A stretch of 64,000 nt of DNA from Pedobacter sp. Leaf176 (GTDB taxonomy: Bacteria > Bacteroidota > Bacteroidia > Sphingobacteriales > Sphingobacteriaceae): assembly GCF_001424305.1 (NCBI RefSeq), contig NZ_LMPD01000001.1:930001-994000 (forward strand), in the 5' to 3' direction. Under the pieces are notes generated by a model. The model worked only from the letters and a program-made list of their open reading frames with translations. It did no database searches and had not been told where the DNA came from. Each line of letters starts with the position of its first letter. Position 1 is the first letter of the stretch. The position numbers and the translations under genes are program-made. Below, one piece after another: positions 16,895 through 26,508 of this stretch.

Positions 16895-18490
16895 TTAAAA
16901 TCCAAACAATCCGCCGCCACTTTTCGTGCGGGTTTTTTTGCCTGTTAACATACCGAAAATTCCGCGAACAATTTCTTTTCCAATTTGACGTGTAATTGTG
17001 GCACCCATAACCTGTTCTACTAAACTTTTCTCACCAGGTTTCGGTTTGTTCTCTAACTCTGCTTGTTTTTGTGCTTCAGCTTCCTGCTTCTTTTGCTCCA
17101 CAGCAGCGGTTTGATCATTGATTCTTTTGGTTAAAATATCATAGGCACTTTCAGGATCAACTTGATCTTTATATTTAGTATACATCTGGCTTCCGCTAAC
17201 AGCATTTTCAAAATCTGTTGCGGTTAACGGTCCCATGATGGATCTTGGCGGTGTAAGCAGGGTTGCCGAAACTTCTGTGGGTATGCCTTTCTCATTTAAC
17301 ACCGTAACAAGCGCCTGGCCTGTGCCTAATGATGTAAGCACTTTATCGATTTCATAAAAATCGGACTTTGGATAAGTATTGACCGTTTTCTTCAAGGCGT
17401 CTGCATCGTTTGGCGTGAATGCTCTTAATGCGTGTTGAACGCGGTTTCCAAGTTGACCTAAAACACTTTCAGGTACATCTGTTGGCGCTTGTGTACAGAA
17501 GAAAACTCCTACACCTTTTGAACGGATTAACCTGATGATGGTTTCGATTTGCTCTAAAAAAGCTTTAGATGAATTTTTGAAAAGCAGGTGGGCTTCGTCA
17601 AAAAAGAACACCAATTTTGGTTTATCCAAATCGCCAACTTCGGGTAGGGTGGTGAAAAGTTCGGCAAGCAGGCTTAATAAAAATGTAGAATACAAAATGG
17701 GCTGGTTTTGCACATCAGCAATATTCAGCAGACTGATAACGCCTTTACCATCTACCCGTTCAAACAAATCTTCGGCATCGAAAGATTTTTCGCCAAACAT
17801 ACCTGCCAAACCTTGTTGTTCGATTGCGACAATTTTTCTTAAAATGGTTCCTGATGTGGAGGTCGAAATACTGCCGTAACTTTCTTTAATTTCTTTCGCA
17901 CCTGCACCCTCAGATAAATACGAAACTAATTTCTTTAAATCGTTGAGATCGATTATTGGCATTTTGTTATCATCTGCATATTTGAAGATAACAGCCATAA
18001 CACCAGATTGGGTGTCGTTTAAATCCAGTACTTTGGAAAGCAGTGTCGGGCCAAACTCTAAGACCGTTGCGCGCATCTGTGCCCCAAGTTTTCCGGAAAG
18101 CGAATAAATTTCAACAGGGAAACCAGTAGGATTGAAGATTTTTTTTAACTGTGCAGCTCTTTCCTCTATTTTTGGGTTAATACTTCCTGGTTGATTCAGT
18201 CCTGATAAATCGCCTTTTACGTCGAGCATGAAAACCGGTACGCCCGCGTCAGACAGTTGTTCTGCAAGTAGTTGAAGCGTTCGTGTCTTTCCTGTACCAG
18301 TTGCACCAGCGATTAAGCCGTGCCTATTCATCATTTTTAAAGAGAGATTTACCTCGGCATCAGCATATACCTGCCCGTCTAAAATGCCCGCTCCCAGATA
18401 TATGTAGGAGCCTGTGGGGGCATAAGATGCTTTTATTTTTTCAATAAACTTTAAGGATGAATCACTCATTTTTTCGATTTTAAGGTTCAA
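16895..18490 (-). CDS. HerA-like ATPase (DUF853)
   Basis: A 531-residue P-loop ATPase of the HerA/FtsK superfamily, DUF853 type. Walker A is GATGTGKT at 62-69, followed by MLDVKGDLSGL; Walker B is KLVFFFDEAHLLF, and a sensor strand VFFCTQAPTDVPE follows. The C-terminus is charged (QKKQEAEAQKQAEL) and ends in a Gly-rich segment. HerA proteins are hexameric DNA translocases; the DUF853 group has no settled function. An internal Met at residue 8 (MSDSSLKF) is an equally possible start. It lies 63 bases downstream of cbpM on the same strand and may be co-transcribed with cbpA-cbpM. Confidence 0.88.
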   Translation of the reverse strand: MNLKIEKMSDSSLKFIEKIKASYAPTGSYIYLGAGILDGQVYADAEVNLSLKMMNRHGLIAGATGTGKTRTLQLLAEQLSDAGVPVFMLDVKGDLSGLNQPGSINPKIEERAAQLKKIFNPTGFPVEIYSLSGKLGAQMRATVLEFGPTLLSKVLDLNDTQSGVMAVIFKYADDNKMPIIDLNDLKKLVSYLSEGAGAKEIKESYGSISTSTSGTILRKIVAIEQQGLAGMFGEKSFDAEDLFERVDGKGVISLLNIADVQNQPILYSTFLLSLLAELFTTLPEVGDLDKPKLVFFFDEAHLLFKNSSKAFLEQIETIIRLIRSKGVGVFFCTQAPTDVPESVLGQLGNRVQHALRAFTPNDADALKKTVNTYPKSDFYEIDKVLTSLGTGQALVTVLNEKGIPTEVSATLLTPPRSIMGPLTATDFENAVSGSQMYTKYKDQVDPESAYDILTKRINDQTAAVEQKKQEAEAQKQAELENKPKPGEKSLVEQVMGATITRQIGKEIVRGIFGMLTGKKTRTKSGGGLFGF

Positions 18491-18553
18491 TTTAATAAAC
18501 TAATATTAAAAAAGGGATTTTTTTGTCATGACCTTCGACAACATTAATCCAAA

Positions 18554-18850
18554 TCAATGTATTTGCCTATAATAGTTCATTTCATTGTTAAGCGCATCAA
18601 CTTTCTTTTGCAAAATTTCTAGTTGGTTAAGCAGGAGCGAGACAGCGTGTAAGCCTGCCAGATTAATATCCAGGTCTTTATAAAGCCTTATGTGACGCTC
18701 TAATCCAGCCAGGTCATCAGAGTTAATAAACTTGGTTTTTTTTATCAACTTTGTTTTAATTAAACCGTATTCTTCTAAAGATTTAATAAAGTTAATTTCT
18801 ACTTTATAATGTCCGCAAAAATCATCAACTGAAATGAAATTAGTTTCCAT
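18554..18850 (-). CDS. cbpM: CbpM-like chaperone modulator
   Basis: A 98-residue protein with a MerR-like N-terminal helix-turn-helix fold (ISVDDFCGHYKVEINFI ... LEEYGLIK) and a C-terminal coiled coil (LLNQLEILQKKVDALNNEM), the layout of CbpM. In E. coli CbpM binds the J-domain of CbpA and blocks its DnaK-stimulating activity. It sits 5 bases downstream of the cbpA-like gene on the same strand, the usual arrangement. Assignment rests on length, fold pattern and position. Confidence 0.85.
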   Translation of the reverse strand: METNFISVDDFCGHYKVEINFIKSLEEYGLIKTKLIKKTKFINSDDLAGLERHIRLYKDLDINLAGLHAVSLLLNQLEILQKKVDALNNEMNYYRQIH

Positions 18851-18855
18851 ATTGA

Positions 18856-19743
18856 TTAGAGTTTGGAGAGTTGTTCAAATAAGTCTTTTTGTTTAGCGTT
18901 TAATTTGATTGGTAATTTAATTTGCCATTTAACGTAAAGGTCGCCAAATTGGTTTTCTTTTTTATAAACCGGGAAACCCTTGCCTTTCAGTCTTAAGATC
19001 GTATCTGGCTGAGTTCCTGCCGGGATGTTAAGTTTTACTTTTCCATTTAAGGTTTCGATAATTTTTTCACCTCCCAATATCGCCGTATATAAATCTACTT
19101 CTTCTTGTATGTGTATGTCGTTGCCTTTTCTTTTGAATTTGGGGTGTTCAGATATATTAAATGAAATGTATAAATCTCCTGCCGGACCGTTATTTGGACC
19201 AGGTGCACCATAACCGGATAATTTTATTTTTTGTCCGTTTTCTACACCAGCTGGAATTGTAATCCGAACTTGTTTACCATTTACCGTAAGGGTTTGCTTA
19301 TGAGTTGTGTAGGCGTCAAGCAAATTTAAATTCAATTCAGAGCTGTAATCCTGTCCTTTAAATGGTGAACGACTACTGCTGCGCGCACCACCGCCGCCAA
19401 ACATGGAGGAGAAGAAATCGGAAAAATCATCACCACCAAAACCCGAGAACCCACCACCACTATTTCTGCTTCTGCCTTGTGATTGTCGCTGTTGTTGCTG
19501 TGCATTAAATTGATCGGCATGTTGCCAGTCGTTGCCATAGCGATCGTATTTCTTACGTTTTTCGGGGTCGCTTAAAACTTCATTAGCCTCATTTATCTGC
19601 TGGAATTTTTTGTTAGCCTCCTCATTATTAGGATTCAAATCAGGATGGTATTTTCTGGCCAGCTTGCGATAGGCTTTTTTAATATCATCTGTTGATGCAT
19701 CTTTTTTAATTTCAAGAACTTTATAGTAATCTATGTATTCCAT
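18856..19743 (-). CDS. cbpA: CbpA-type J-domain co-chaperone
   Basis: A 295-residue DnaJ-class protein. The J-domain spans about residues 1-70 with the HPD tripeptide at 33-35, followed by a Gln/Ser/Gly/Phe-rich linker (about 75-125; [28 protein letters not shown], given here only as a pattern) and two C-terminal beta-sandwich domains. The four CxxCxGxG zinc repeats of DnaJ are absent, which marks it as CbpA type. It should deliver substrates to DnaK and stimulate its ATPase. It leads an operon with cbpM and perhaps the HerA-like gene. Confidence 0.93.
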   Translation of the reverse strand: MEYIDYYKVLEIKKDASTDDIKKAYRKLARKYHPDLNPNNEEANKKFQQINEANEVLSDPEKRKKYDRYGNDWQHADQFNAQQQQRQSQGRSRNSGGGFSGFGGDDFSDFFSSMFGGGGARSSSRSPFKGQDYSSELNLNLLDAYTTHKQTLTVNGKQVRITIPAGVENGQKIKLSGYGAPGPNNGPAGDLYISFNISEHPKFKRKGNDIHIQEEVDLYTAILGGEKIIETLNGKVKLNIPAGTQPDTILRLKGKGFPVYKKENQFGDLYVKWQIKLPIKLNAKQKDLFEQLSKL

Positions 19744-19835
19744 AAGGCTAAAACAAATTAGTAATTTGAATGTTCGGGTTTTATTTTTTGAAGATGCAAA
19801 ATTAGCTATTAACCTCGAACAACGCTAATGTAAAC

Positions 19836-19864
19836 AAAAATGCCCCGGTAAACGGGGCATTTTC
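19836..19864 (-). terminator. Rho-independent terminator of the S9 peptidase gene
   Basis: TGCCCCG-GTAAA-CGGGGCA is a perfect 7-bp GC-rich stem; on the reverse strand it is followed by TTTTTG, so it terminates the reverse gene that ends at 19883. Confidence 0.85.
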
Positions 19865-19882
19865 AGAGACAGAGAAGAGATT

Positions 19883-22300
19883 TTATTTTTTGTTTTTCAC
19901 ATATTTTTCTAACCATTGGTCTTGCTCCCAAAGGGCATGCAAAATATTTTCTTTGCCACGATAGCCATGTGCTTCATATGGTAAAAATACAAAACGAACG
20001 GTACCGCCTGAACCTTTGATGGCTGCGAATAAACGCTCGCTATTTATTGGGAAGGTACCGGTGTTATCATCGGAATCGCCGTGGATTAATAATAGAGGCG
20101 TTTTAATCTTATCGGCGTAGCTAAATGGACTCATTTCATAGTATAACTGAGGTGCCTGCCAATATGTACGGTCTTCATTTTGGAACCCAAAAGGTGTAAG
20201 TGTGCGGTTGTATGCGCCACTTCGTGCAATACCTGCGGCGAATAATTTAGTGTGTGCTAAGAGGTTAGCCGTCATAAATGCGCCATAACTATGTCCACCA
20301 ACGGCCATTCTTTTTCTATCGCCAACACCTAAATCTGCCAATTTGTTAATTGCTGCTTCAGCGTTTAAGCTTAACTGATCTACAAAAGTATCGTTTGGCT
20401 TCTTACCATCTTTAGCCACAATTGGCATTTCTGCATTATCTAAAACTGCATATCCACGAGTTACCCAGTAAATTGGCGAACCCCAGGCAATTGCTGTAAA
20501 TTTATCTTTTGAACCACGAATTTGAGCTGCATCTGTAGCAGAATTAAACTCACGCGGATAGGCCCATATTATTGTTGGCAAGGGACCGTCTTTTTCCTTA
20601 TTATAACCTTTCGGTAGATACAAATCGCCGGTTAGATCAACGCCATCAGCACGTTTGTAAGAAATTTTTTCTTTTGCAACACCGTTTAATGAAGGATAGG
20701 GGTTTGCGAAATCCGTCACCTGTCTATCTGCAACGCGAAGCACAAGGTTTTTGATGTAATAGTTAGGAACCAATTTCTGACTTTCCTTTCTTGTAAACAG
20801 GATAAGTTTATCAGGGTCAATAACATCACTTACATATTCAAATGTGCCTTCTGCACTGCGCCAGATAATTTCATTCTTTTTAGTAGCCAAATCGAATTTA
20901 GCAAGAAAAGGTAAATCTCCTTTTTCTGATGAACCAACCGTGTTGTTCATCAATAGTTTCGTACCATTATCTATTGTGTGAATCACAGGACGGCCATATT
21001 TGTTTTTAGTCGTAACCGGTGTACCTGGATTTCCGTAGGCATCCGTTTGGTTACGTGTGTATAACTCTTCTATTTTGCCGGTGGTAGGATTGTAAATACT
21101 TATTTTGTTGGTTTGTTTGCTTCTAAGGCCTTCCATCACCAAAGCTAAAGTTGCATTACCCCATTGCACACCACGGTAACGTGTTTGTGTTTTGAATAAT
21201 TCTTTTTCAGTACCGGTAAATGGTGCGCTCAGTGAATAAACTGCGTCGTGAAAAGGCACATTCTTCTTGATTAAGCCACTATCTAAAGGTTTAGACCAGG
21301 TGATTGTTGCAGGTTCATCATCTCTCCAATCGAAACCACGAGGAACATTTTGGGTGTTATCATAACCTGATGGCGTACCTTCAGAAGACGGCAATTCAGC
21401 CAAAATTTTAACTGGTTTTCCTGCTAAATCGGTAACCGCAACGGTTGATGGAAATCCATTCGCAGTAACTAAATAGGAAAATGGTTTGCGAAGGGTTTCG
21501 ATCAACATATAAGTTTTATCAGGAGAAAGGCTTACCGATGAATAAATGGCAGGCTTACCAATCGGTATTTCAATTCCTCCTGTATTTTTCACTAATTGTG
21601 ATGTTCCATAAAACTCAAAAAGCTGTTCATCAAACGGCGATTTTATCAAATCCTGATAAGTTGGACTAGGTGCCGCCTTACCCAGGTTTTGCTGAACCGT
21701 TGGCCCTTTTGGCATTAACGGTTTTACCGGGGCAGCACTGGCAGGTTTTGTAACGGCTCTATATATAATTGTATTGTCGTTTAACCAGGTTAAACCGCTG
21801 CCTAAAACAACATTCAAAAACGCCTTATTCGTTTTAGTTGCTTTTTTTGTTGCGATATCAAGTATATATAAATCTACACCTTTTTGGGTGGTGTTTGTAA
21901 ACGCAATTTTAGTTTGAGCTGGATTCCAGCTGATGTTGCTGGCATACAAAGGCGATGGTAAACCGGTTACCTGGAAAGTTTTATCAGCTTTAATGCTCTT
22001 TAGACTAAAATTATTGATATACGTAATTCGGCTCGGCGAATAATTGTTTGGGTTTAACCTTATACCTGCAATGCGATATTCGGGCATGGCCAGCTCTTCT
22101 ACTGATGGATAGGAATTTCTTTCACTAAATAAAATCCATTCTGCTTTATCATCCAGACTGACACCTGGAGTTGGTTTTGCCAGTAATAAATCAGCAATTT
22201 CTTTTGGAGGTGCTTGATAGCTTACGGCATCCTGCGCGGCGGCATTTATGGAAACGCAAGTGGCAGCTATTAAAAAATAGAGGTGTAGTTTTTGAAACAT
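19883..22300 (-). CDS. S9-family serine peptidase (prolyl oligopeptidase superfamily)
   Basis: An 805-residue exported peptidase. It has a signal peptide ending near INAAAQ, a long beta-propeller region (about 40-560) and a C-terminal alpha/beta-hydrolase domain. The nucleophile motif is GGHSYGA (Ser about 671), the Asp is in LIHGDSDDN (about 744) and the His in YEAHGY (about 778). The layout and length resemble the glutamyl- or dipeptidyl-peptidase branch of S9 found in Bacteroidota and plastids, acting on oligopeptides in the periplasm. It stands alone with its own terminator; the 230-base upstream gap has no clear promoter. Confidence 0.93.
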   Translation of the reverse strand: MFQKLHLYFLIAATCVSINAAAQDAVSYQAPPKEIADLLLAKPTPGVSLDDKAEWILFSERNSYPSVEELAMPEYRIAGIRLNPNNYSPSRITYINNFSLKSIKADKTFQVTGLPSPLYASNISWNPAQTKIAFTNTTQKGVDLYILDIATKKATKTNKAFLNVVLGSGLTWLNDNTIIYRAVTKPASAAPVKPLMPKGPTVQQNLGKAAPSPTYQDLIKSPFDEQLFEFYGTSQLVKNTGGIEIPIGKPAIYSSVSLSPDKTYMLIETLRKPFSYLVTANGFPSTVAVTDLAGKPVKILAELPSSEGTPSGYDNTQNVPRGFDWRDDEPATITWSKPLDSGLIKKNVPFHDAVYSLSAPFTGTEKELFKTQTRYRGVQWGNATLALVMEGLRSKQTNKISIYNPTTGKIEELYTRNQTDAYGNPGTPVTTKNKYGRPVIHTIDNGTKLLMNNTVGSSEKGDLPFLAKFDLATKKNEIIWRSAEGTFEYVSDVIDPDKLILFTRKESQKLVPNYYIKNLVLRVADRQVTDFANPYPSLNGVAKEKISYKRADGVDLTGDLYLPKGYNKEKDGPLPTIIWAYPREFNSATDAAQIRGSKDKFTAIAWGSPIYWVTRGYAVLDNAEMPIVAKDGKKPNDTFVDQLSLNAEAAINKLADLGVGDRKRMAVGGHSYGAFMTANLLAHTKLFAAGIARSGAYNRTLTPFGFQNEDRTYWQAPQLYYEMSPFSYADKIKTPLLLIHGDSDDNTGTFPINSERLFAAIKGSGGTVRFVFLPYEAHGYRGKENILHALWEQDQWLEKYVKNKK

Positions 22301-22530
22301 AATCCGGTTGGTTTATTTGATATTCAAATATTGCAAAATAAACCGCTAAAAATACCGCGTAACTTGTAATTTACACGCTAGAAATTATTAGAAACCAGGG
22401 TAGTGTTCTTTTTGCAAATCACTCCGGCTTTAGCATGTGGTCTTTCCACTCATAAAATTGGGCTCCGGGCTATCTGTTCAATTAAGCTTATTGAACTAAA
22501 TAAGTGTTTATCTGCAAAATGACATGCGCT

Positions 22531-22947
22531 TTAGGGATGTCTGCTTTTAATATCGTCTATTGAATTGATTATCATCTGTTTTAGGATTTCCTTATTAATA
22601 TCTTCGAGTGTTTTGATATAAACGCAGGCTTTTCCGGTTTTATGCTTGCCTAAACTGTACAGAAGTTGTGCTTTATTTTTCAGCTCCGATGAAAAATAGA
22701 GTGCAAAAGAGTCTTTCCTTGGCGAAAAGCCGGTGAGTGGCGCATTGCTTTCGCGTCCACTTTCGTACTTATAATGATAACTGCCGAAGCCGATTATCGC
22801 AGTTCCCCACATTTTAGCTTTGAAATAGGATGCTTCCTCAAATAGCTTCAATAACTCGAAACCATCTTTGCGTTTAATTTCGTCTGCTACCGTATTTAAA
22901 AATGCAGCAACACTATTATCGTTTTCGGTTGTTTTATTATATGCCAT
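22531..22947 (-). CDS. DUF1801 (YdhG-like) protein
   Basis: A 138-residue cytosolic protein with the DUF1801 pattern: SVAAFLNTVADEIKRKDG, then AKMWGTAIIGFGSYHYKY, FSPRKDSFALYFS and a late block GKHKTGKACVYIKTLEDI. This fold (frataxin-like) is common in soil bacteria; its function is unknown, although an iron- or stress-related role is sometimes suggested. It begins 2 bases after the stop of the secreted 157-residue gene, so both are likely co-transcribed. Family assignment is good. Confidence 0.88.
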   Translation of the reverse strand: MAYNKTTENDNSVAAFLNTVADEIKRKDGFELLKLFEEASYFKAKMWGTAIIGFGSYHYKYESGRESNAPLTGFSPRKDSFALYFSSELKNKAQLLYSLGKHKTGKACVYIKTLEDINKEILKQMIINSIDDIKSRHP

Positions 22948-22949
22948 AA

Positions 22950-23423
22950 CTAATTCTCAAAAACATCCCATTTATCAACATACAATATTAAACCACTGTT
23001 TTGCTCAGGGTCTGCGTTTGAAATCGTTAGTTTTCCGTTTTCATCCCGGGAAATTTTAATCACCGCATTTGTTGCGTCTCCGTTCTCGTGTTTAATATAG
23101 CCTTTATACAAAGCAGAACCTTTAGTTAAATCGGCATTCAAATTGCAATCAAAAGAATCAATAATAATATCGAATTTCGATTTTGTTTGATTCGGTAATT
23201 CTAAATTTACATTTATTAAGTTAATTGGATTAACTGTAATGTCAGCATTCAGCTTAAATTCTTTGCCATTTTCTTTGCCTGCTTTAATATAGTATTTTAG
23301 CACTTTTTCACAGGTTTCAGCAGGTTTAAATTTATAAGGATCAACTTTTGCTGAAACGGAAATAAATAAAACAGCTATTAAAGCAAAAGCATATTTAGTT
23401 TTAGTGATAGAACTTATGTACAT
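22950..23423 (-). CDS. Secreted hypothetical protein (157 aa)
   Basis: A 157-residue protein with a probable signal peptide (hydrophobic AFALIAVLFISVSA at about 12-25) and a beta-rich mature region with two Cys (ETCEKVL and SFDCNLN) that could pair in the periplasm. The strands GSALYKGYIKHENGDATNAV and GKLTISNADPEQN-like blocks suggest a small beta-barrel or sandwich, but I do not recognise the family. It is the upstream partner of the DUF1801 gene, with 2 bases between them. Confidence 0.72.
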   Translation of the reverse strand: MYISSITKTKYAFALIAVLFISVSAKVDPYKFKPAETCEKVLKYYIKAGKENGKEFKLNADITVNPINLINVNLELPNQTKSKFDIIIDSFDCNLNADLTKGSALYKGYIKHENGDATNAVIKISRDENGKLTISNADPEQNSGLILYVDKWDVFEN

Positions 23424-23540
23424 CTTTTTTTAGGTTTAATTTTCAATAATAAAACACGAAAATACTAAGATGTTTTTATTTGATACTTAAAGAATGATAA
23501 TTCGTTGATTAGCAATAATTCCTGTATAAATTAGAATATA

Positions 23541-23570
23541 AAAAAGGTCTAAGAAAACTAATCTTAGACC
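23541..23570 (-). terminator. Rho-independent terminator of the M42 peptidase gene
   Basis: GGTCTAAG and CTTAGACC form an 8-bp stem (23546-23570); on the reverse strand it is followed by a T run, so it ends the reverse gene at 23629. Confidence 0.82.
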
Positions 23571-23628
23571 CTGTTCTGTAAAAACGTTGCCACGTCGATA
23601 AGCTGCTAGCAATGAAGATGATGCAGGT

Positions 23629-24744
23629 TTATTTGAATTCTCTAAAATCCTGTCCGTCTTTTATGTTTAATAAACTTTCATAAATCAAGCTGATCACATT
23701 ATCCACGTCTTCTTTATGAACCATTTCCACAGTTGTATGCATATAACGCAATGGTAAAGAAATCAAAGCAGATGGAACACCGCCATTTGAGTAAGCAAAA
23801 GCATCCGTATCTGTTCCGGTAGAACGTGATGATGCCTGGCGTTGGAATGGAATTTCATTTTTCTCAGCAGTTTTAATTAATAACTTATTCAGGTTGGTTT
23901 GAACAGCTGGTGCATAAGAAACTACCGGACCTTTACCTGCTGCTAAATCGCCCTGAGTATTTTTGTTAATCATTGGCGTAGTGGTATCATGTGTTACATC
24001 AGTAACAATGGCTACGTTTGGTTTAATGCGTTGGGCAATCATTTCTGCACCACGTAAACCAATTTCTTCCTGCACAGAATTAACAATGTATAAGCCAAAA
24101 GGCAGTTTTTTCTTGTTCTCTTTTAATAAACGGGCAACCTCGGCAATCATGAAACCACCAACGCGATTATCTAGAGCACGACCAACATAATAACGGTCGT
24201 TTAAAACCATAAACTCATCTTCATAAGTAATTACACAACCCACGTGGATGCCCAATTTTTCTACTTCTTCTTTTGAAGTGCAACCACAATCTAAAAAGAT
24301 ATTTTTAAGCTCTGGAGCCTGTTCTTTTTCGCCATGGCGCGTGTGAATTGCCGGCCAGCCAAATACAGCTTTGACCAAACCTTTTTCGGTATGGATGTTA
24401 ACGCGTTTTGATGGTGCAATCTGATGGTCGGATCCGCCATTCCGAATCACGTAAATTAAACCATCATTGGTGATGTAATTGACATACCACGAAATTTCAT
24501 CGGCGTGTGCTTCAATAACCACTTTATAAGCCGCTTTTGGATTGATGACGCCAACTGCTGTTCCATAATTATCAACGAAATGTTCGTCGATATAAGGTTT
24601 AAGGTAATTTAACCAGAGTTTTTGGCCTTCCCATTCATAGCCAGTTGGTGCAGGGTTGTTTATATATTCTTCAAGAAATTGTAACGATTTTTTGGTTACA
24701 ACTGCAACATGTTTTTTCTTGTCGTCTTCTTTTTTCTTCGCCAT
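23629..24744 (-). CDS. M42-family metallo-aminopeptidase
   Basis: A 371-residue cytosolic enzyme of family M42 (glutamyl aminopeptidase/FrvX type), which forms large tetrahedral complexes and trims peptides. The start is set at MAKKKEDDKKKH; a 7-residue extension in front is less likely. Metal and catalytic motifs are visible: EAHADEISWYV, DNRVGGFM with its Asp, VQEEIGLRGA with the Glu pair, VTDVTHDTT and, late, the His in LRYMHTTVEMV. The Lys-rich N-terminus is an extension over typical members. A dispersed inverted-repeat element lies directly in front of the start (24761-24859), so the promoter may lie within or beyond it. Confidence 0.92.
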   Translation of the reverse strand: MAKKKEDDKKKHVAVVTKKSLQFLEEYINNPAPTGYEWEGQKLWLNYLKPYIDEHFVDNYGTAVGVINPKAAYKVVIEAHADEISWYVNYITNDGLIYVIRNGGSDHQIAPSKRVNIHTEKGLVKAVFGWPAIHTRHGEKEQAPELKNIFLDCGCTSKEEVEKLGIHVGCVITYEDEFMVLNDRYYVGRALDNRVGGFMIAEVARLLKENKKKLPFGLYIVNSVQEEIGLRGAEMIAQRIKPNVAIVTDVTHDTTTPMINKNTQGDLAAGKGPVVSYAPAVQTNLNKLLIKTAEKNEIPFQRQASSRSTGTDTDAFAYSNGGVPSALISLPLRYMHTTVEMVHKEDVDNVISLIYESLLNIKDGQDFREFK

Positions 24745-24760
24745 ATTTATTTTTCTTTTT

Positions 24761-24859
24761 ACCACAAAGGCACAAATATTCGGCTTAATGCCCTCGGTTT
24801 TACAGCCATTTTCAAAGCAATTAAAAACCTTTATTACTGTTCTTCGTGTCTTGGTGGTA
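24761..24859. repeat. Dispersed inverted-repeat element (ACCACAAAGGCAC type)
   Basis: ACCACAAAGGCAC at the left end pairs imperfectly (11 of 13) with GTGTCTTGGTGGT at the right end, with CTTCGTG just inside. It fills almost the whole gap between the M42 gene and the GNAT gene. Related in words and size to elements at 4.0, 9.2 and 33.7 kb. Confidence 0.62.
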
Positions 24860-24861
24860 AT

Positions 24862-25284
24862 CTAATATTTAAGTTTTTTTTCCATTATCACGAAATCGTA
24901 GCCATCTTTATAAAAGGTGTCTTCCGTTTCGCGGAAGCCAAATTTAAAATAAAATTCTTTTGCATTAACACGGGCATTGCACCAAAGCTCGGTAGCTTTC
25001 TGAATTTTACAAAAATCTAAGATATATTGGATCAATTTAGTTCCGTAGCCCAATTTTTGTGCTCCCGGCAAAACGGCAAGTTTTCTAAATTGATACACAT
25101 CACCTTGTGAAAATAGTGAAACTACACCAGTTAACTTGTGGTCTGCATATAAGCCGAAATGCACACCTTCAAAATCGTCTTTCAGCTTAACCGAATCGAA
25201 AGGCATATCGGGATACATAGCTTCGTGCCTAATCCGCCATGTTAGAGAAGGAAAAATTTGCTCTATTTGAATCAGTGCTTCCAT
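24862..25284 (-). CDS. GNAT-family N-acetyltransferase
   Basis: A 140-residue acetyltransferase. The acetyl-CoA-binding motif A is visible as LAVLPGAQKLGYGTKLIQYI (R/Q-x-x-G-x-G type, about residues 72-91), followed by LWCNARVNAKEFYFKFGF, the usual motif B with the KFGFxE turn. The substrate cannot be told. Its ATG follows the MFS transporter stop with no spacing, so the two are one operon; the acetyltransferase might modify the compound exported, which is speculation. Confidence 0.9.
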   Translation of the reverse strand: MEALIQIEQIFPSLTWRIRHEAMYPDMPFDSVKLKDDFEGVHFGLYADHKLTGVVSLFSQGDVYQFRKLAVLPGAQKLGYGTKLIQYILDFCKIQKATELWCNARVNAKEFYFKFGFRETEDTFYKDGYDFVIMEKKLKY

Positions 25285-26442
25285 TTAGAATTTCTTGTTT
25301 CCGTAGAACTTGTAAATTAAGCTATTCAAAACGATAATTCCTGTCATACCATAGCAAAATAAATTCCAGCCGCCTTTATCCCAAAGATATAGTCCAAGCG
25401 CCGAACCACAGCTTGCACCAATAAAACTTACCGACATAAATATGGTGTTTAATCTATTCCTGGCTTCAGGAATTAAGGTGTAAATTCGGGTTTGGTTGGT
25501 TACATGAATGGCTTGCTGACCTATATCAATCAAAACAATCCCGATTATAAAAAGGTACAGATGGCTTCCTGTAAAATAAAATAATCCAACGCTAACAATT
25601 TGCAAGATGAAGCCAATCATTAAGTTTTTCCGTGGGTTATTGCCATCACTCAGCTTCCCAACCAAGGGCGCAGCCAATGCGCCGGCAGCACCCGCAATAC
25701 CAAATAAACCAATTTGAAGGGTTTGATAACTGAATGGTGGATTTGCCAGAAACAAAACCATGGTTGTCCAGAAAGCGCTGATAATTGCGAAAGCTAAAAA
25801 GTTAATAACGGATGTTTCGCGTAACACGGCTTGGGTTTTAATATAGCTAAACATCGAAGTCATCAATTCTTTGTAACTACCTTTAAAACCAGGATAACTT
25901 TGCGGAAAACGTTTCGCCATTAGTACGATAAGCAAGGCACAAATTCCGGCGGCAATGTAGTACATGGCTCGCCAGCCCAGCCAGAAACCAATGCTCCCAC
26001 TTACAGCCCTTGATGCCAGGATGCCTACCAACAAACCGCTCATAATCATTCCGATGTTTGCACCGCGATTTTCATCAGAACTTAAATTGGCCGCCAAGGG
26101 TAAGATAAGCTGAGGTACAATTGAACAGGCGCCAATTAATATCGAAGCAATTTCGAGCAGAAAAAATGTTCTTGAAAGCGCTGCGGCTAAAAGTGCTAAA
26201 ATGGCCAAACCTGTTATCACTAAAATTTGCTTTTTACGCTCGAACATATCGCCCAGCGGAACCAAAAGAAATAAGCCTAAGGCGTAACCTATTTGAGTGA
26301 GATAAGTAATTCGACCAGCGTAACTTTCCGTCAGCTTAAAATCCTCGGCAACCAAAATAACCAGTGGCTGGCAATAGTAAATATTTGCTACAATTAAGCC
26401 TGTGCAAAAGGCCATTAAAATGATATCGGCTCGTTTTAACAT
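25285..26442 (-). CDS. MFS transporter, drug-efflux type
   Basis: A 385-residue, 12-helix major facilitator protein. The loop 2-3 motif appears as PLGDMFERKKQIL (motif A, usual GxxxDrxGrr), and the central loop and C-terminal half follow the normal pattern with GKLSDGNNPRKNL as the mirrored motif. It resembles Bcr/CflA or YdhP-like efflux pumps. It is immediately followed by the GNAT gene. Substrate unknown. Confidence 0.9.
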   Translation of the reverse strand: MLKRADIILMAFCTGLIVANIYYCQPLVILVAEDFKLTESYAGRITYLTQIGYALGLFLLVPLGDMFERKKQILVITGLAILALLAAALSRTFFLLEIASILIGACSIVPQLILPLAANLSSDENRGANIGMIMSGLLVGILASRAVSGSIGFWLGWRAMYYIAAGICALLIVLMAKRFPQSYPGFKGSYKELMTSMFSYIKTQAVLRETSVINFLAFAIISAFWTTMVLFLANPPFSYQTLQIGLFGIAGAAGALAAPLVGKLSDGNNPRKNLMIGFILQIVSVGLFYFTGSHLYLFIIGIVLIDIGQQAIHVTNQTRIYTLIPEARNRLNTIFMSVSFIGASCGSALGLYLWDKGGWNLFCYGMTGIIVLNSLIYKFYGNKKF

Positions 26443-26508
26443 TTAATGAGTTGAAAGTGAAGTTGAGCTACTAATCCTTATTCTTTGCTCCTTTATCTTT
26501 AATCTTAA
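26443..26508. repeat. Repeat-like patch (TTATTCTTTGCTCCTTTATC type)
   Basis: The gap contains CTAATCCTTATTCTTTGCTCC and TTTATCTTTAATC, words also found (with arms inverted) after recJ at 36304-36375 and after the bacilliredoxin gene at 40475-40563. Probably a low-complexity intergenic repeat. Confidence 0.4.
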
